From Sthenelais limicola (lineage: Eukaryota > Annelida > Polychaeta > Phyllodocida > Sigalionidae), in the NCBI GenBank assembly GCA_942159475.1, contig OW804095.1:154565145-154629144 (forward strand): 64,000 nucleotides of DNA, in the 5' to 3' direction. Below are positions 1 to 14,400 of this stretch, piece by piece; positions within the stretch are counted from its first letter, which is position 1; the number at the start of each line of letters is the position of its first letter. Under the pieces are notes generated by a model. That model saw nothing but the letters and a program-made list of their open reading frames with translations, did not search any database and was not told the origin of the DNA. The translations under genes were made by a program, and so were the position numbers.

Positions 1-460
1 CAGAGGGGAGACAGAGGGAGAGGAGACTCCGAGAGAAACATAGGGGAGACAGAGGGAGGGAAGAGATGAGAGAGGACAGAGGGAGAGAGAGGGAGGGGAG
101 ACTCCGAGAGAAACAGAGGGGAGACAGAGGGAGGGAAGAGATGAGAGAGGACAGAGGGGAGAGAGAGCAGAGAGAGCAGAGAGAGCAGAGAGTGGGAGAG
201 GGTGCGAGGGAGAGAAGGGGAGAGAGAGGGTGCGAGGGAGAGAAGGTACAGAGAGGGAGCGAGGAGAGAAGGGGAGAGAGAAGGAGCGAGGAGAGAAGGG
301 GAGAGAGAGAGGAGAGAGAGGAGAGAGGGGGAGGAGAAAGAGGAGAGAGAGGAGAGAGAGGAGAGAGAGGAGAGGGAGCGAGAGGGGAGCGAGGAGAGAG
401 AGCAGAGAGAGAGGGAAGAGAGAGAGCAGAGAGAGAGGGTGCGAGGGAGAGAAGGGGAAT
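1..460. repeat. Purine-only simple repeat (GAGAGG-rich)
   Basis: The plus strand is almost entirely A and G, with irregular GAGAGA, GGAGAGA and GGGAGCGAG units. A duplicated block near the left edge shows recent slippage. All plus frames are open here only because purine codons contain few stops, so the arginine/glutamate-rich reading frames are not genes. Pure purine-pyrimidine mirror tracts of this kind can form triplex DNA (known property, not tested here). Confidence 0.95.
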
Positions 461-617
461 GTACAAACCTATAGAATGATGTCAAGGAGGCACGCTAAGG
501 CTAAGGTAATGAGCGTAAGACCCTCAGCGCAGCCTAGCGTCACTCAACTGTACCTGGACTAAATTAGCTTAAGAACGCTGGTGAGACGCTACTTCCGCCT
601 CCTGTCTCCCTGCTGAG

Positions 618-632
618 CCGCCAGGGGGCTGC
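618..632 (+). promoter_or_regulatory. CTCF-like motif
   Basis: CCGCCAGGGGGCTGC closely matches the core of the bilaterian CTCF zinc-finger binding motif. It lies in a short GC-rich patch (600-640) inside AT-rich DNA. This is a motif match only; occupancy is not known. Confidence 0.4.
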
Positions 633-1556
633 GGGGGTCACATATTCCGCTCGACGGGCCAGATAGGCAAATTACACATACAGGCTAATGGGGAACGCTA
701 CAATAGTGGCGGCCCCTTCCGGACAGAACAGAACTACATGTATATTAGGCAACTGTCAGGATGACGGGTTAAATGGAGGCAATAAAACAAATGTAAATTT
801 AAGGATTCCTTTGCAGTTATATATTATCAAATGCTGGTTCTGTAAACGTATTAATGTTCGTGTAGTATTTATTTTCACTATTTTAGCGCACCCACCTGTG
901 TACGTAAAGAATAAATGCTGCGCGATATGTATAACTATTGCATGAACAAGGTGTGAGACTTCCTTGCTGCGCGAATTTAAATCCGCTTGAAAAGGTATCA
1001 ACGTTTTTATTGCGCGAAAATAAATCCGTGTACAACAAAACCGATTAATGCCGTCGGTAACAATCGTGTTGATTGGATTGTCATCTGATAATTCTTAAGT
1101 TATTAAAATATTTAACTAAAATAATGTCGATATAATAGGATTGGTGTTGAGTTATCACTCGATCTGATTAATATGGTTATTATTAAATTGTGTGCACTTG
1201 CCTCCAAAATCCATTTATATAATCATTGGAAACAAGTGTGTGGGATAAGGAATTAACTAGAAAGATATCTGAATTCTTGACGCTTGATTACCAACTCCCC
1301 TTTTCGGGGTTAGTTCTGTTGGGCCAAGATTTAAAAGTACTATACAATACAGTTTCCTAGGTTCTTTGGTCGTACATATGCTGGTAGGTATTTCATGTTT
1401 TTTACTTTATGATTATATTTTATAATTCACATCTAGTATTAAAAGAAAGATAAAGAAAGATGAAATAAAATACATAAATAAGTATATACCATGTAGGCAA
1501 GGACCTCATCACTCCTCACCACCTACAGAACCAGCACAAACCATCGCAAGGCTTAC

Positions 1557-1705
1557 CGCAGCCAGTGGAGACCACGCTTTAATACGTTTCAGGGCTTCGT
1601 CCTTCACTTTCCTCATCGGTGGAATTTAGAAGAGTTCCAAAGAACTTAGATGTAACTTCCCAAACAGGCTTAGTTTCCAGATGAAGATATTTAGTAATTC
1701 TGAAA
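1557..1705 (-). other. Possible minus-strand exon (unidentified)
   Basis: Read on the minus strand, a frame stays open from about 1738 (ATG after a TAA) for 50 or so codons and has protein-like composition (segments KPVWEVTSKFFGTLL and NSTDEESEG) before stopping at TAA near 1580. A second overlapping frame (MRKVKDEALKRIKAWSPLA) runs on to a consensus 5' splice site, GCG|GTAAGC, at 1551-1559. A possible acceptor lies at 1706-1707, but its pyrimidine tract is weak. Because the two frames are offset, one of them, or both, may be chance, or a single indel may separate them. I do not recognise the protein. It could also be an old retrotransposon fragment. Confidence 0.25.
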
Positions 1706-2084
1706 CTGGATAGTGTAATGGTTAACCACATTTAATAAAAGGAGTTGAAACCATCTAAAACCGAAAAAAAACATCATTTTAATTTACGATAAAATGTTAT
1801 TTTAACCCGTTTATCACAGGCCGCAAGTGCAAAGTGCATAATTAAGTGGGGTTCAAAATCTGAGACATCCATATTTTGGGGCATTCAATAAAAATAAAAG
1901 CATCAATAATTTACGACTATGAATAATTGATCATATTTCAACCAGGAATTAGGCCGTACCAAAAAATGTAATTATTCCAAGCCCGTTGTGAGGTTCCGCT
2001 AATTAGGAAACCCTCGGCTTTAAAGAGTTAAAACACAATCCCTCCCTCCCCCTGGTAGGGGGTTATGTAACATGTAAATTGCGG

Positions 2085-2160
2085 GCACTCTCAGCTAACG
2101 TTGGTCAAAAAATAAACATTTTCTACTTTTTGTTCCACTCTTTTCCAGCCCATCTAAGCG
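2085..2160 (+). repeat. Interspersed repeat D, fragment
   Basis: The stretch from GCACTCTCAGCTAACG through ACTCTTTTCCAG matches, in reverse complement, the DNA at 40800-40895 with scattered substitutions. No terminal structure was found, so its class is unknown. It may be part of the same family as 2510-2760 and 35440-35610. Confidence 0.5.
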
Positions 2161-2509
2161 TCATAACTTTGTTCGTCCCCCCTCAATCTGATTTGTTGAT
2201 ACCACTCACTCACCCACCACCTATAGCCATCATGACATTAAGATTAGAAATTATTCATCTTTCATCTTTTCACCCATATCATTACCATCATTTACACTGC
2301 GTAATATTATAATTCTCATCAACATCTTATATAGTGGTAAATAGGTTGCCCCACTGCAGTATGACTATTACAATGCCGAATTCTATATCAAAGTTAGTAA
2401 TATACAAGGGAACAACCAATTGAAACTGTAATATAATATCACTTTCCACCCACCTAATAAGTCCTACAGCAACAAGAATCAGGGCATGAGGAAAACCGTT
2501 GCTTGCAAC
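2161..2509. other. Unique AT-rich DNA
   Basis: It contains pyrimidine-rich runs and short CATC/CCATCAT reiterations but no gene or repeat that I can support. Confidence 0.5.
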
Positions 2510-2760
2510 GAAATTGTTTTGGTTAAAATGTACATTACCTTCTGAATAAAAATCTTGTCCAAAAAAAAAAATCTAACCAACATTTTGGAAGATTTTGTCT
2601 TTATTTGGGCTGCAGGGCTTCTAAAGCCTCATAATTTTTAGTCCGCCTGAATACTTTCTTATGATGACTTCCCTTATCATCGCCCACCGGCGGCCATTAA
2701 GTAAAGTCATTTTGCCAACATGGCGGAGGATTTCTTGTTGCTACAAGGCTTCTAAACGTC
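2510..2760 (+). repeat. Interspersed repeat D, longer copy
   Basis: It shares GGGCTTCTAAA and the block CCGCCTGAATACTTTC-TATGATGACTTC with 35520-35590, and GGGCTTCTAAA also appears at 40745 in reverse. Two YY1-like sites, GGCGGCCATTAA near 2688 and AACATGGCGG near 2717, fall in its right part. The ends are not defined. Confidence 0.5.
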
Positions 2761-2897
2761 CACATTATGTTTCAATAAATTCAAACTTTCCACAAACTTA
2801 CAATAATATACAAAGTTACGAGGAACAATTCATAATAGTATTTTAAATTATGTGTAAAACTGTAATAAATATGTGAGATTGAACTCAAGTGAAACGT

Positions 2898-3355
2898 CAG
2901 TCCAGTTCTATTTATAGATACTAATGTCCAGTTCTATAAATAGATACTAATGTCCAGTTCTATGTACACATACTAATGTCCAGTTCTATGTATACATACT
3001 AATGTCCAGTTCTATGTATACATACTAATGTCCAGTTCTATGTATACATACTAATGTCCAGTTCTATGTATACTAATGTCCAGTTCTATGTATACATACT
3101 AATGTCCAGTTCTATGTGTACATACTAATGTCCAGTTCTATGTATACATACTAATGTCCAGTTCTATGTATACATACTAATGTCCAGTTCTATGCATACA
3201 TACTAATGTCCAGTTCTATGTATACATACTAATGTCCAGTTCTATGTATACATACTAATGTCCAGTTCTATGTATACATACTAATGTCCAGTTCTATGTA
3301 TACATACTAATGTCCAGTTCTATGTATACATACTAATGTCCAGTTCTATGCATAC
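2898..3355. repeat. 26-bp satellite, left arm
   Basis: About 18 head-to-tail units built on TAATGTCCAGTTCTATG followed by TATACATAC. It is the same array as 5446-15384, separated from it by the transposon at 3358-5443. The outermost units carry TTTATAGATAC instead of GTATACATAC, as expected of less homogenised edge monomers. Confidence 0.97.
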
Positions 3356-4725
3356 TACCCCAGTAGCACACTTTTATTCCTAGAATGTTCCCTCAATGTT
3401 TGGTTGTTTGTTAGCTTAATGTTTGAAAGTGAAAATTTGTTGGATGTTCCCGGAACATGTGTTAGAGGAACGTTCCTACCTAACATTAATACAACGTTTA
3501 ACATTTATGTTTTGCTTATGTTGATAACCAAACGTTCTACCACTGTTTTTTTATAACACTATTAGAACATACTTTAGTAACATTATCCTAATAGTTGAAA
3601 AGGATGTTAGGAGAACATTCCCATCTAACATGGAATTAACGTTTTTAACTAAAATTCCCCCAATGTTTGTCTCTTCCAATTAGCCTACTCTTCATTTTTA
3701 ACATTTGAAAAACATTCGTTATAAACATTTATTTTAAAACTTTCTCTTTTATTTACTCAAAAAATCATCATTTCATCATTTGGGTTCTGCATTTTCTTCA
3801 TATCCTTCCCTGTGTGTATTTTGCTTTTTGCTGGGTCTAGCTGGCCTCTAATCCTGTGAATGTTTATTTAAGGGCTTATTGAGTGTCACCAACGGCCAGT
3901 GGGTACTACAATCAGATAGCCATGCCTTGTGGCTTACATGTAATCAATATCTTCCTGTATTTCCTGCCTGTAGCATCCTAATCCATAACCGTTTTCTGTA
4001 CTAAGGAAATAAAACAAAGGGGTTAGGGTCAAGGCAAAAGGAATGACAAAATACACTTGAACAGTAAAAGAAAAGAATACCTTCACAATTCCGTATTCTG
4101 AATAATAATCATGTCTTTGTCCTGACTTATACTATATCCAACTTACTTGTCAGCTCTGCAAAAATACCCACTCCTACAACCAAGGAAATTAAATATCATT
4201 TATATGTTTGGCTCCAACTCTTTAAAACAACATCGCCCATGGCTACATTGATATAGATCCTGTAAATAAAAGGAAAATTATTGATTATATAGCATCTGGT
4301 ACAAACATATAGTAGAGAAAATGATACCAAGATATAAATGCCAGTCTATTGTCTAGAATTCAAATACATGTATTATCTTATCAATGCAGCTTGTGCTTTT
4401 TAGAGAGCTTAGTGAGAGACTGAACTTCAACATGATATAACCAAAGCATATTGTTGAAGATCGATATAGAGGCTTAGAGAAATGAATAATAGGTAACTTA
4501 CTCTAGCAGTCAACTTGAAGTGTTCCCTCCTTGATGGTTTAACTGTGACTAAGAGTCCAGTGGCTTAGTGGTTCAAAACCAGTGGTGTAATCCCCCTGAG
4601 ACCCCACTGGTGGTGCCCTCTAACTCCCAGGGTAGTAAACTACAATATTGTTGAGAGGGAAAATGCTAATGGGTGCTATAACCTGTACTCTTCTTAAATA
4701 TTATCAATGGATCACCATGCATCAC

Positions 4726-4790
4726 ATTTAAAATGATGAGCTCAAGCCGATTCCAGTGATTCTGTGACTCATTTTTCTGTGACACATCAC
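4726..4790. mobile_element. MITE family B, internally deleted fragment
   Basis: GATGAGCTCAAGCCGATTCC is from the left half of family B and runs straight into the right terminal sequence TGTGACTCATTTTTCTGTG and ACACATCAC. The middle of the element is missing. It lies inside the 3358-5443 transposon, so it arrived in that element or inserted into it. Confidence 0.6.
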
Positions 4791-4815
4791 ATACATATAT
4801 ATCTATATATATATA

Positions 4816-5443
4816 CCCCAGTAGCACACTTTTATTCCTAGAAATTCTCATTAAACTTGACGTTTTCTATTGTGCCCTGACTAACATAGGAGTATTACAT
4901 AGGAGAAGGGTGAAATTAAAATTGTATAAAAACATATCAAGATGTCATATTTTTAAGATTAAAAGGAATTTTATGAATTTGTTATGTCTAGGAGATTGAA
5001 AGAACTTAATTTTAAGCAATGCAACTATAGTTATGTCAGTTTCATTGGAGAGATAACAATGTGAGAACATAAATTTAATAATGTTTCTTCAATGTTTGGG
5101 TATGATTGTTTGCAGAACAGACGACTGACAACATTAGCAGAAAGTTAGCAAATATGGCTCCAGGAACATAAATACCCAATGTTATGTTAATGTTCACAGA
5201 AAAATGTTTGGGGAACATTATTTTTTAAAACGTTCATTTAATGTGTGGAAATTATTGTTCCTTAAACATTTCTTTCAGAACATTAGCTGAATGTTAGCTA
5301 ATAACATTCCAGGAACATAAAATCCTAACATCCCTAGGACGTTTGGTAAAAAACATTTGCTCTATGTTTTCTAAGTGTTTCCTACAAACAAACACAGGAG
5401 GAACACGATCCCAATGTTCCCCAAATGTTGTGTGCTACTGGGG
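4816..5443. mobile_element. Possible inner 628-bp CCCCAGTAGCACAC element
   Basis: The 28 bp starting at 4816 are identical to the 28 bp starting at 3358. With the common right end at 5443 they delimit a complete 628-bp unit, preceded by TA at 4814-4815 and followed by TA. Either a short derivative inserted into a relic of a longer one, or the left end was duplicated. The sequence does not decide between these. Confidence 0.5.
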
Positions 5444-5445
5444 TA

Positions 5446-8400
5446 ATGTCCAGTTCTATGTATACATACTAATGTCCAGTTCTATGTATACATACTAATG
5501 TCCAGTTCTATGTATACATACTAATGTCCAGTTCTATGCATAGATACTAATGTCCAGTTCTATGCATACATACTAATGTCCAGTTCTATGTATACATACT
5601 AATGTCCAGTTCTATGTATGCTAATGTCCAGTTCTATGCATACATACTAATGTCCAGTTCTATGTATACATACTAATGTCCAGTTCTATGTATACATACT
5701 AATGTCCAGTTCTATGTATACATACTAATGTCCAGTTCTATGCATACTAATGTCCAGTTCTATGCATACATACTAATGTCCAGTTCTATGTATACATACT
5801 AATGTCCAGTTCTATGTATACATACTAATGTCCAGTTCTATGTATACATACTAATGTCCAGTTCTATGCATACTAATGTCCAGTTCTATGTATACATACT
5901 AATGTCCAGTTCTATGTATACATACTAATGTCCAGTTCTATGTATACATACTAATGTCCAGTTCTATGTATACATACTAATGTCCAGTTCTATGCATACA
6001 TACTAATGTCCAGTTCTATGTATACATACTAATGTCCAGTTCTATGCATAGATACTAATGTCCAGTTCTATGCATACATACTAATGTCCAGTTCTATGTA
6101 TACATACTAATGTCCAGTTCTATGTATGCTAATGTCCAGTTCTATGCATACATACTAATGTCCAGTTCTATGTATACATACTAATGTCCAGTTCTATGTA
6201 TACATACTAATGTCCAGTTCTATGTACACATACTAATGTCCAGTTCTATGTATACATACTAATGTCCAGTTCTATGCATACATACTAATGTCCAGTTCTA
6301 TGTATACATACTAATGTCCAGTTCTATGTATACATACTAATGTCCAGTTCTATGTATACATACTAATGTCCAGTTCTATTTATAGATACTAATGTCCAGT
6401 TCTATGTATACATACTAATGTCCAGTTCTATGTATACTAATGTCCAGTTCTATGCATACATACTAATGTCCAGTTCTATGCATACATACTAATGTCCAGT
6501 TCTATTTATAGATACTAATGTCCAGTTCTATGTATAGATACTAATGTCCAGTTCTATGTATACTAATGTCCAGTTCTATGCATACATACTAATGTCCAGT
6601 TCTATGTATACATACTAATGTCCAGTTCTATTTATAGATACTAATGTCCAGTTCTATGTATACATACTAATGTCCAGTTCTATGTATACTAATGTCCAGT
6701 TCTATGCATACATACTAATGTCCAGTTCTATGTATACATACTAATGTCCAGTTCTATGTATACTAATGTCCAGTTCTATGCATACATACTAATGTCCAGT
6801 TCTATGTATACATACTAATGTCCAGTTCTATGTATACATACTAATGTCCAGTTCTATGCATACATACTAATGTCCAGTTCTATGTATACATACTAATGTC
6901 CAGTTCTATGTATGCTAATGTCCAGTTCTATGTATACATACTAATGTCCAGTTCTATGTATACATACTAATGTCCAGTTCTATGCATACATACTAATGTC
7001 CAGTTCTATGTATACATACTAATGTCCAGTTCTATGCATACATACTAATGTCCAGTTCTATGTATACATAATAATGTCCAGTTCTATGTATACATACTAA
7101 TGTCCAGTTCTATGCATAGATACTAATGTCCAGTTCTATGCATACATACTAATGTCCAGTTCTATGTATACATACTAATGTCCAGTTCTATGCATACACA
7201 CTAATGTCCAGTTCTATGTATACATACTAATGTCCAGTTCTATGTATGCATACTAATGTCCAGTTCTATGTATGTATACTAATGTCCAGTTCTATGTATA
7301 CATACTAATGTCCAGTTCTATGCATACATACTAATGTCCAGTTCTATGTATACTAATGTCCAGTTCTATGTATACATACTAATGTCCAGTTCTATGTATG
7401 CTAATGTCCAGTTCTATGCATACATACTAATGTCCAGTTCTATGTACACATACTAATGTCCAGTTCTATGTATACATACTAATGTCCAGTTCTATGTATA
7501 CATACTAATGTCCAGTTCTATGTGTACATACTAATGTCCAGTTCTATGCATAGATACTAATGTCCAGTTCTATGCATACATACCAATGTCCAGTTCTATG
7601 TATACATACTAATGTCCAGTTCTATGTATGCTAATGTCCAGTTCTATGCATACATACTAATGTCCAGTTCTATGTATACATACTAATGTCCAGTTCTATG
7701 TATACATACTAATGTCCAGTTCTATGTACACATACTAATGTCCAGTTCTATGTATACATACTAATGTCCAGTTCTATGCATACATACTAATGTCCAGTTC
7801 TATTTATAGATACTAATGTCCAGTTCTATGCATACATACTAATGTCCAGTTCTATGTATGCATACTAATGTCCAGTTCTATGTACACATACTAATGTCCA
7901 GTTCTATGTATACATACTAATGTCCAGTTCTATGTATACATACTAATGTCCAGTTCTATTTATAGATACTAATGTCCAGTTCTATGTATACATACTAATG
8001 TCCAGTTCTATGTATACTAATGTCCAGTTCTATGCATACATACTAATGTCCAGTTCTATGCATACATACTAATGTCCAGTTCTATTTATAGATACTAATG
8101 TCCAGTTCTATGTATACATACTAATGTCCAGTTCTATGTATACTAATGTCCAGTTCTATGCATACATACTAATGTCCAGTTCTATGTATACATACTAATG
8201 TCCAGTTCTATTTATAGATACTAATGTCCAGTTCTATGTATACATACTAATGTCCAGTTCTATGTATACTAATGTCCAGTTCTATGCATACATACTAATG
8301 TCCAGTTCTATTTATAGATACTAATGTCCAGTTCTATGTATACATACTAATGTCCAGTTCTATGTATACATACTAATGTCCAGTTCTATGCATACATACT

Positions 8401-11400
8401 AATGTCCAGTTCTATGTATACATACTAATGTCCAGTTCTATGTATGCTAATGTCCAGTTCTATGTATACATACTAATGTCCAGTTCTATGTATACATACT
8501 AATGTCCAGTTCTATGCATACATACTAATGTCCAGTTCTATGTATACATACTAATGTCCAGTTCTATGCATACATACTAATGTCCAGTTCTATGTATACA
8601 TACTAATGTCCAGTTCTATGCATAGATACTAATGTCCAGTTCTATGCATACATACTAATGTCCAGTTCTATGTATACTAATGTCCAGTTCTATGTATACA
8701 TACTAATGTCCAGTTCTATGTACACATACTAATGTCCAGTTCTATGTATACATACTAATGTCCAGTTCTATGCATACACACTAATGTCCAGTTCTATGTA
8801 TACATACTAATGTCCAGTTCTATGTATGCATACTAATGTCCAGTTCTATGCATACATGCTAATGTCCAGTTCTATGCATACATACTAATGTCCAGTTCTA
8901 TGTATACTAATGTCCAGTTCTATGTATGTATACTAATGTCCAGTTCTATGTATACATACTAATGTCCAGTTCTATGCATACACACTAATGTCCAGTTCTA
9001 TGTGTACATACTAATGTCCAGTTCTATGTATACATACTAATGTCCAGTTCTATGTATACATACTAATGTCCAGTTCTATGCATACATACTAATGTCCAGT
9101 TCTATGTATACATACTAATGTCCAGTTCTATGTATACATACTAATGTCCAGTTCTATGCATACTAATGTCCAGTTCTATGCATACATACTAATGTCCAGT
9201 TCTATGCATACATACTAATGTCCAGTTCTATGTATACTAATGTCCAGTTCTATGCATACATACTAATGTCCAGTTCTATGCATACATACTAATGTCCAGT
9301 TCTATGCATACATACTAATGTCCAGTTCTATGCATACATACTAATGTCCAGTTCTATGTGTACATACTAATGTCCAGTTCTATGTATATATACTAATGTC
9401 CAGTTCTATGTATACCTACTAATGTCCAGTTCTATGTATACATACTAATGTCCAGTTCTATGTATACATACTAATGTCCAGTTCTATGTATACATACTAA
9501 TGTCCAGTTCTATGTATACATGCTAATGTCCAGTTCTATGTATATATACTAATGTCCAGTTCTATGTATACATACTAATGTCCAGTTCTATGTATACATA
9601 CTAATGTCCAGTTCTATGTATATATACTAATGTCCAGTTCTATGTATACCTACTAATGTCCAGTTCTATGTATACATACTAATGTCCATTCTATGCATAC
9701 ATACTAATGTCCAGTTCTATGCATACATGCTAATGTCCAGTTCTATGTATACATACTAATGTCCAGTTCTATGTATACATACTAATGTCCAGTTCTATGT
9801 ATACATACTAATGTCCAGTTCTATGCATACATACTAGTGTCCAGTTCTATGTATGCATACTAATGTCCAGTTCTATGCATACATACTAATGTCCAGTTCT
9901 ATGTATACATGCTAATGTCCAGTTCTATGTATACATACTAATGTCCAGTTCTATGCATACATACTAATGTCCAGTTCTATGCATACTAATGTCCAGTTCT
10001 ATGTATGCATACTAATGTCCAGTTCTATGTATACATACTAATGTCCAGTTCTATGCATACTAATGTCCAGTTCTATGTATACATACTAATGTCCAGTTCT
10101 ATGTATACATGCTAATGTCCAGTTCTATGTATACATACTAATGTCCAGTTCTATGTATACATACTAATGTCCAGTTCTATGCATACATGCTAATGTCCAG
10201 TTCTATGCATACATACTAATGTCCAGTTCTATGCATACATACTAATGTCCAGTTCTATGTATACACACTAATGTCCAGTTCTATGTATACATACTAATGT
10301 CCAGTTCTATGTATACATACTAATGTCCAGTTCTATGTATACATACTAATGTCCAGTTCTATGTATACACACTAATGTCCAGTTCTATGTATACATACTA
10401 ATGTCCAGTTCTATGTATACATACTAATGTCCAGTTCTATGTATACATACTATTGTCCAGTTCTATGTATACATGCTAATGTCCAGTTCTATGTATACAT
10501 ACTAATGTCCAGTTCTATGTATACATACTAATGTCCAGTTCTATGCATACATACTAATGTCCAGTTCTATGTATACATACTAATGTCCAGTTCTATACAT
10601 ACTAATGTCCAGTTCTATGCATACATACTAATGTCCAGTTCTATACATACATACTAATGTCCAGTTCTATGTATACATACTAATGTCCAGTTCTATGTAT
10701 ATATACTAATGTCCAGTTCTATGCATACATACTAATGTCCAGTTCTATGCATACATACTAATGTCCAGTTCTATGTATACATACTAATGTCCAGTTCTAT
10801 GTATACATACTAATGTCCAGTTCTATGTATACATACTAATGTCCAGTTCTATGTGTACATACTAATGTCCAGTTCTATGTATACATACTAATGTCCAGTT
10901 CTATGTATACATACTAATGTCCAGTTCTATGTATACATACTAATGTCCAGTTCTATGTACACATACTAATGTCCAGTTCTATGTGTACATACTAATGTCC
11001 AGTTCTATGTATACATACTAATGTCCAGTTCTATGCATACATACTAATGTCCAGTTCTATGTGTACATACTAATGTCCAGTTCTATGTATACATACTAAT
11101 GTCCAGTTCTATGTATACATACTAATGTCCAGTTCTATGTATACATACTAATGTCCATTCTATGTATACATACTAATGTCCAGTTCTATGTATACATACT
11201 AATGTCCAGTTCTATACATACATACTAATGTCCAGTTCTATGTATACATACTAATGTCCAGCTCTATGTATACATACTAATGTCCAGTTCTATACATACA
11301 TACTAATGTCCAGTTCTATGTATACATACTAATGTCCAGTTCTATGTATACATACTAATGTCCAGCTCTATGTATACATACTAATGTCCAGTTCTATACA

Positions 11401-14400
11401 TACATACTAATGTCCAGTTCTATGTATACATGCTAATGTCCAGTTCTATGTGTACATACTAATGTCCAGTTCTATGTATACATACTAATGTCCAGTTCTA
11501 TGTATACATACTAATGTCCAGTTCTATGCATACATACTAATGTCCAGTTCTATACATACTAATGTCCAGTTCTATATATACTAATGTCCAGTTCTATGCA
11601 TACACACTAATGTCCAGTTCTATGTATACATACTAATGTCCAGTTCTATGTATACATACTAATGTCCAGTTCTATGTATACATACTATTGTCCAGTTCTA
11701 TGTATACATGCTAATGTCCAGTTCTATGTATACATACTAATGTCCAGTTCTATGTATACATACTAATGTCCAGTTCTATGCATACATACTAATGTCCAGT
11801 TCTATGTATACATACTAATGTCCAGTTCTGTACATACTAATGTCCAGTTCTATGCATACATACTAATGTCCAGTTCTATACATACATACTATTGTCCAGT
11901 TCTATGTATACATACTAATGTCCAGTTCTATGTATATATACTAATGTCCAGTTCTATGCATACATACTAATGTCCAGTTCTATGCATACATACTAATGTC
12001 CAGTTCTATGTATACATACTAATGTCCAGTTCTATGTATACATACTAATGTCCAGTTCTATGTATACATACTAATGTCCAGTTCTATGTGTACATACTAA
12101 TGTCCAGTTCTATGTATACATACTAATGTCCAGTTCTATGTATACATACTAATGTCCAGTTCTATGTATACATACTAATGTCCAGTTCTATGTACACATA
12201 CTAATGTCCAGTTCTATGTGTACATACTAATGTCCAGTTCTATGTATACATACTAATGTCCAGTTCTATGTATACATACTAATGTCCAGTTCTATGTATA
12301 CATACTAATGTCCAGTTCTATGCATACATACTAATGTCCAGTTCTATGCATACATACTAATGTCCAGTTCTATGTACACATACTAATGTCCAGTTCTATG
12401 TATACATACTAATGTCCAGTTCTATGTATATATACTAATGTCCAGTTCTATGTACACATACTAATGTCCAGTTCTATGTACACATACTAATGTCCAGTTC
12501 TATGCATACATACTAATGTCCAGTTCTATGCATACATACTAATGTCCAGTTCTATGTATACACACTAATGTCCAGTTCTATGCATACATACTAATGTCCA
12601 GTTCTATGTATACATACTAATGTCCAGTTCTATGTATACATACTAATGTCCAGTTCTATACATACATACTAATGTCCAGTTCTATGCATACATACTAATG
12701 TCCAGTTCTATGTATACATACTAATGTCCAGTTCTATGTATACATACTAATGTCCAGTTCTATGTATACATACTAATGTCCAGTTCTATGTATACATACT
12801 AATGTCCAGTTCTATACATACATACTAATGTCCAGTTCCATGCATACATACTAATGTCCAGTTCTATGTATACATACTAATGTCCAGTTCTATGCATACA
12901 TACTAATGTCCAGTTCTATGTATACATACTAATGTCCAGTTCTGTGACATACTAATGTCCAGTTCTATGCATACATACTAATGTCCAGTTCTATGTATAC
13001 ATACTAATGTCCAGTTCTATGCATACATACTAATGTCCAGTTCTATGCATACATACTAATGTCCAGTTCTATGCATACTAATGTCCAGTTCTGTGACATA
13101 CTAATGTCCAGTTCTATGTATACATACTAATGTCCAGTTCTATGTATACATACTAATGTCCAGTTCTATGCATACATACTAATGTCCAGTTCTATGCATA
13201 CATACTAATGTCCAGTTCTATGCATACTAATGTCCAGTTCTGTGACATACTAATGTCCAGTTCTATGTATACATACTAATGTCCAGTTCTATGTATACAT
13301 ACTAATGTCCAGTTCTATGTATACATACTAATGTCCAGTTCTATGTATACATACTAATGTCCAGTTCTATGTATACATACTAATGTCCAGTTCTATGTGT
13401 ACATACTAATGTCCAGTTCTATGTATACATACTAATGTCCAGTTCTATGTGTACATACTAATGTCCAGTTCTATGTACACACACTAATGTCCAGTTCTAT
13501 GTATACATACTAATGTCCAGTTCTATGTATACATACTAATGTCCAGTTCTATGCATACATACTAATGTCCAGTTCTATGTATACATACTAATGTCCAGTT
13601 CTATGTATACATACTAATGTCCAGTTCTATGTACACATACTAATGTCCAGTTCTATGTATACATACTAATGTCCAGTTCTATGTATACATACTAATGTCC
13701 AGTTCTGTGACATACTAATGTCCAGTTCTATGCATACATACTAATGTCCAGTTCTATGTATACACACTAATGTCCAGTTCTATGTATACATACTAATGTC
13801 CAGTTCTATGTATACATACTAATGTCCAGTTCTATGTATACATACTAATGTCCAGTTCTATGTACACATACTAATGTCCAGTTCTATGTACACATACTAA
13901 TGTCCAGTTCTATGCATACATACTAATGTCCAGTTCCATGTATACATACTAATGTCCAGTTCTATGTATACATACTAATGTCCAGTTCTATGCATACATA
14001 CTAATGTCCAGTTCTATGTATACATACTAATGTCCAGTTCCATGTATACATACTAATGTCCAGTTCTATGTATACATACTAATGTCCAGTTCTATGTATA
14101 CATACTAATGTCCAGTTCTATGTATACATACTAATGTCCAGTTCTATGTACACATACTAATGTCCAGTTCTATGTACACATACTAATGTCCAGTTCTATG
14201 TACACATACTAATGTCCAGTTCTATGTACACATACTAATGTCCAGTTCTATGCATACATACTAATGTCCAGTTCTATGTATACATACTAATGTCCAGTTC
14301 TATGTACACATACTAATGTCCAGTTCTATGCATACATACTAATGTCCAGTTCTATGTACACATACTAATGTCCAGTTCTATGTACACATACTAATGTCCA

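Larger units (their letters stand above)
461..2084. other. Unique AT-rich intergenic or intronic DNA
   Basis: No tandem structure or recognisable transposon end was seen. It holds a CTCF-like motif near 618, a small inverted repeat near 1299-1317 (CTCCCC and GGGG arms around TTTTC), and a possible minus-strand exon at 1557-1705. No plus-strand frame of note is present. Confidence 0.6.
3358..5443. mobile_element. 2.1-kb TIR DNA transposon inserted in the satellite
   Basis: It begins CCCCAGTAGCACAC and ends with the exact reverse complement, GTGTGCTACTGGGG, giving a 14-bp terminal inverted repeat. The flanks are TA at 3356-3357 and TA at 5444-5445. Because the host is a regular 26-bp satellite, the empty site can be read directly (CATAC-TA-ATGTCC), so TA is a real 2-bp target duplication. 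The interior near both ends is full of AACATT/AACGTT and GGAACATT words in both orientations. No transposase frame is visible, so it is non-autonomous. A second left end lies inside at 4816. Confidence 0.85.

Noticed and set aside
66..562. Arg/Glu-rich plus frames
   Set aside because: Purine-only simple repeat; three overlapping frames are all open.
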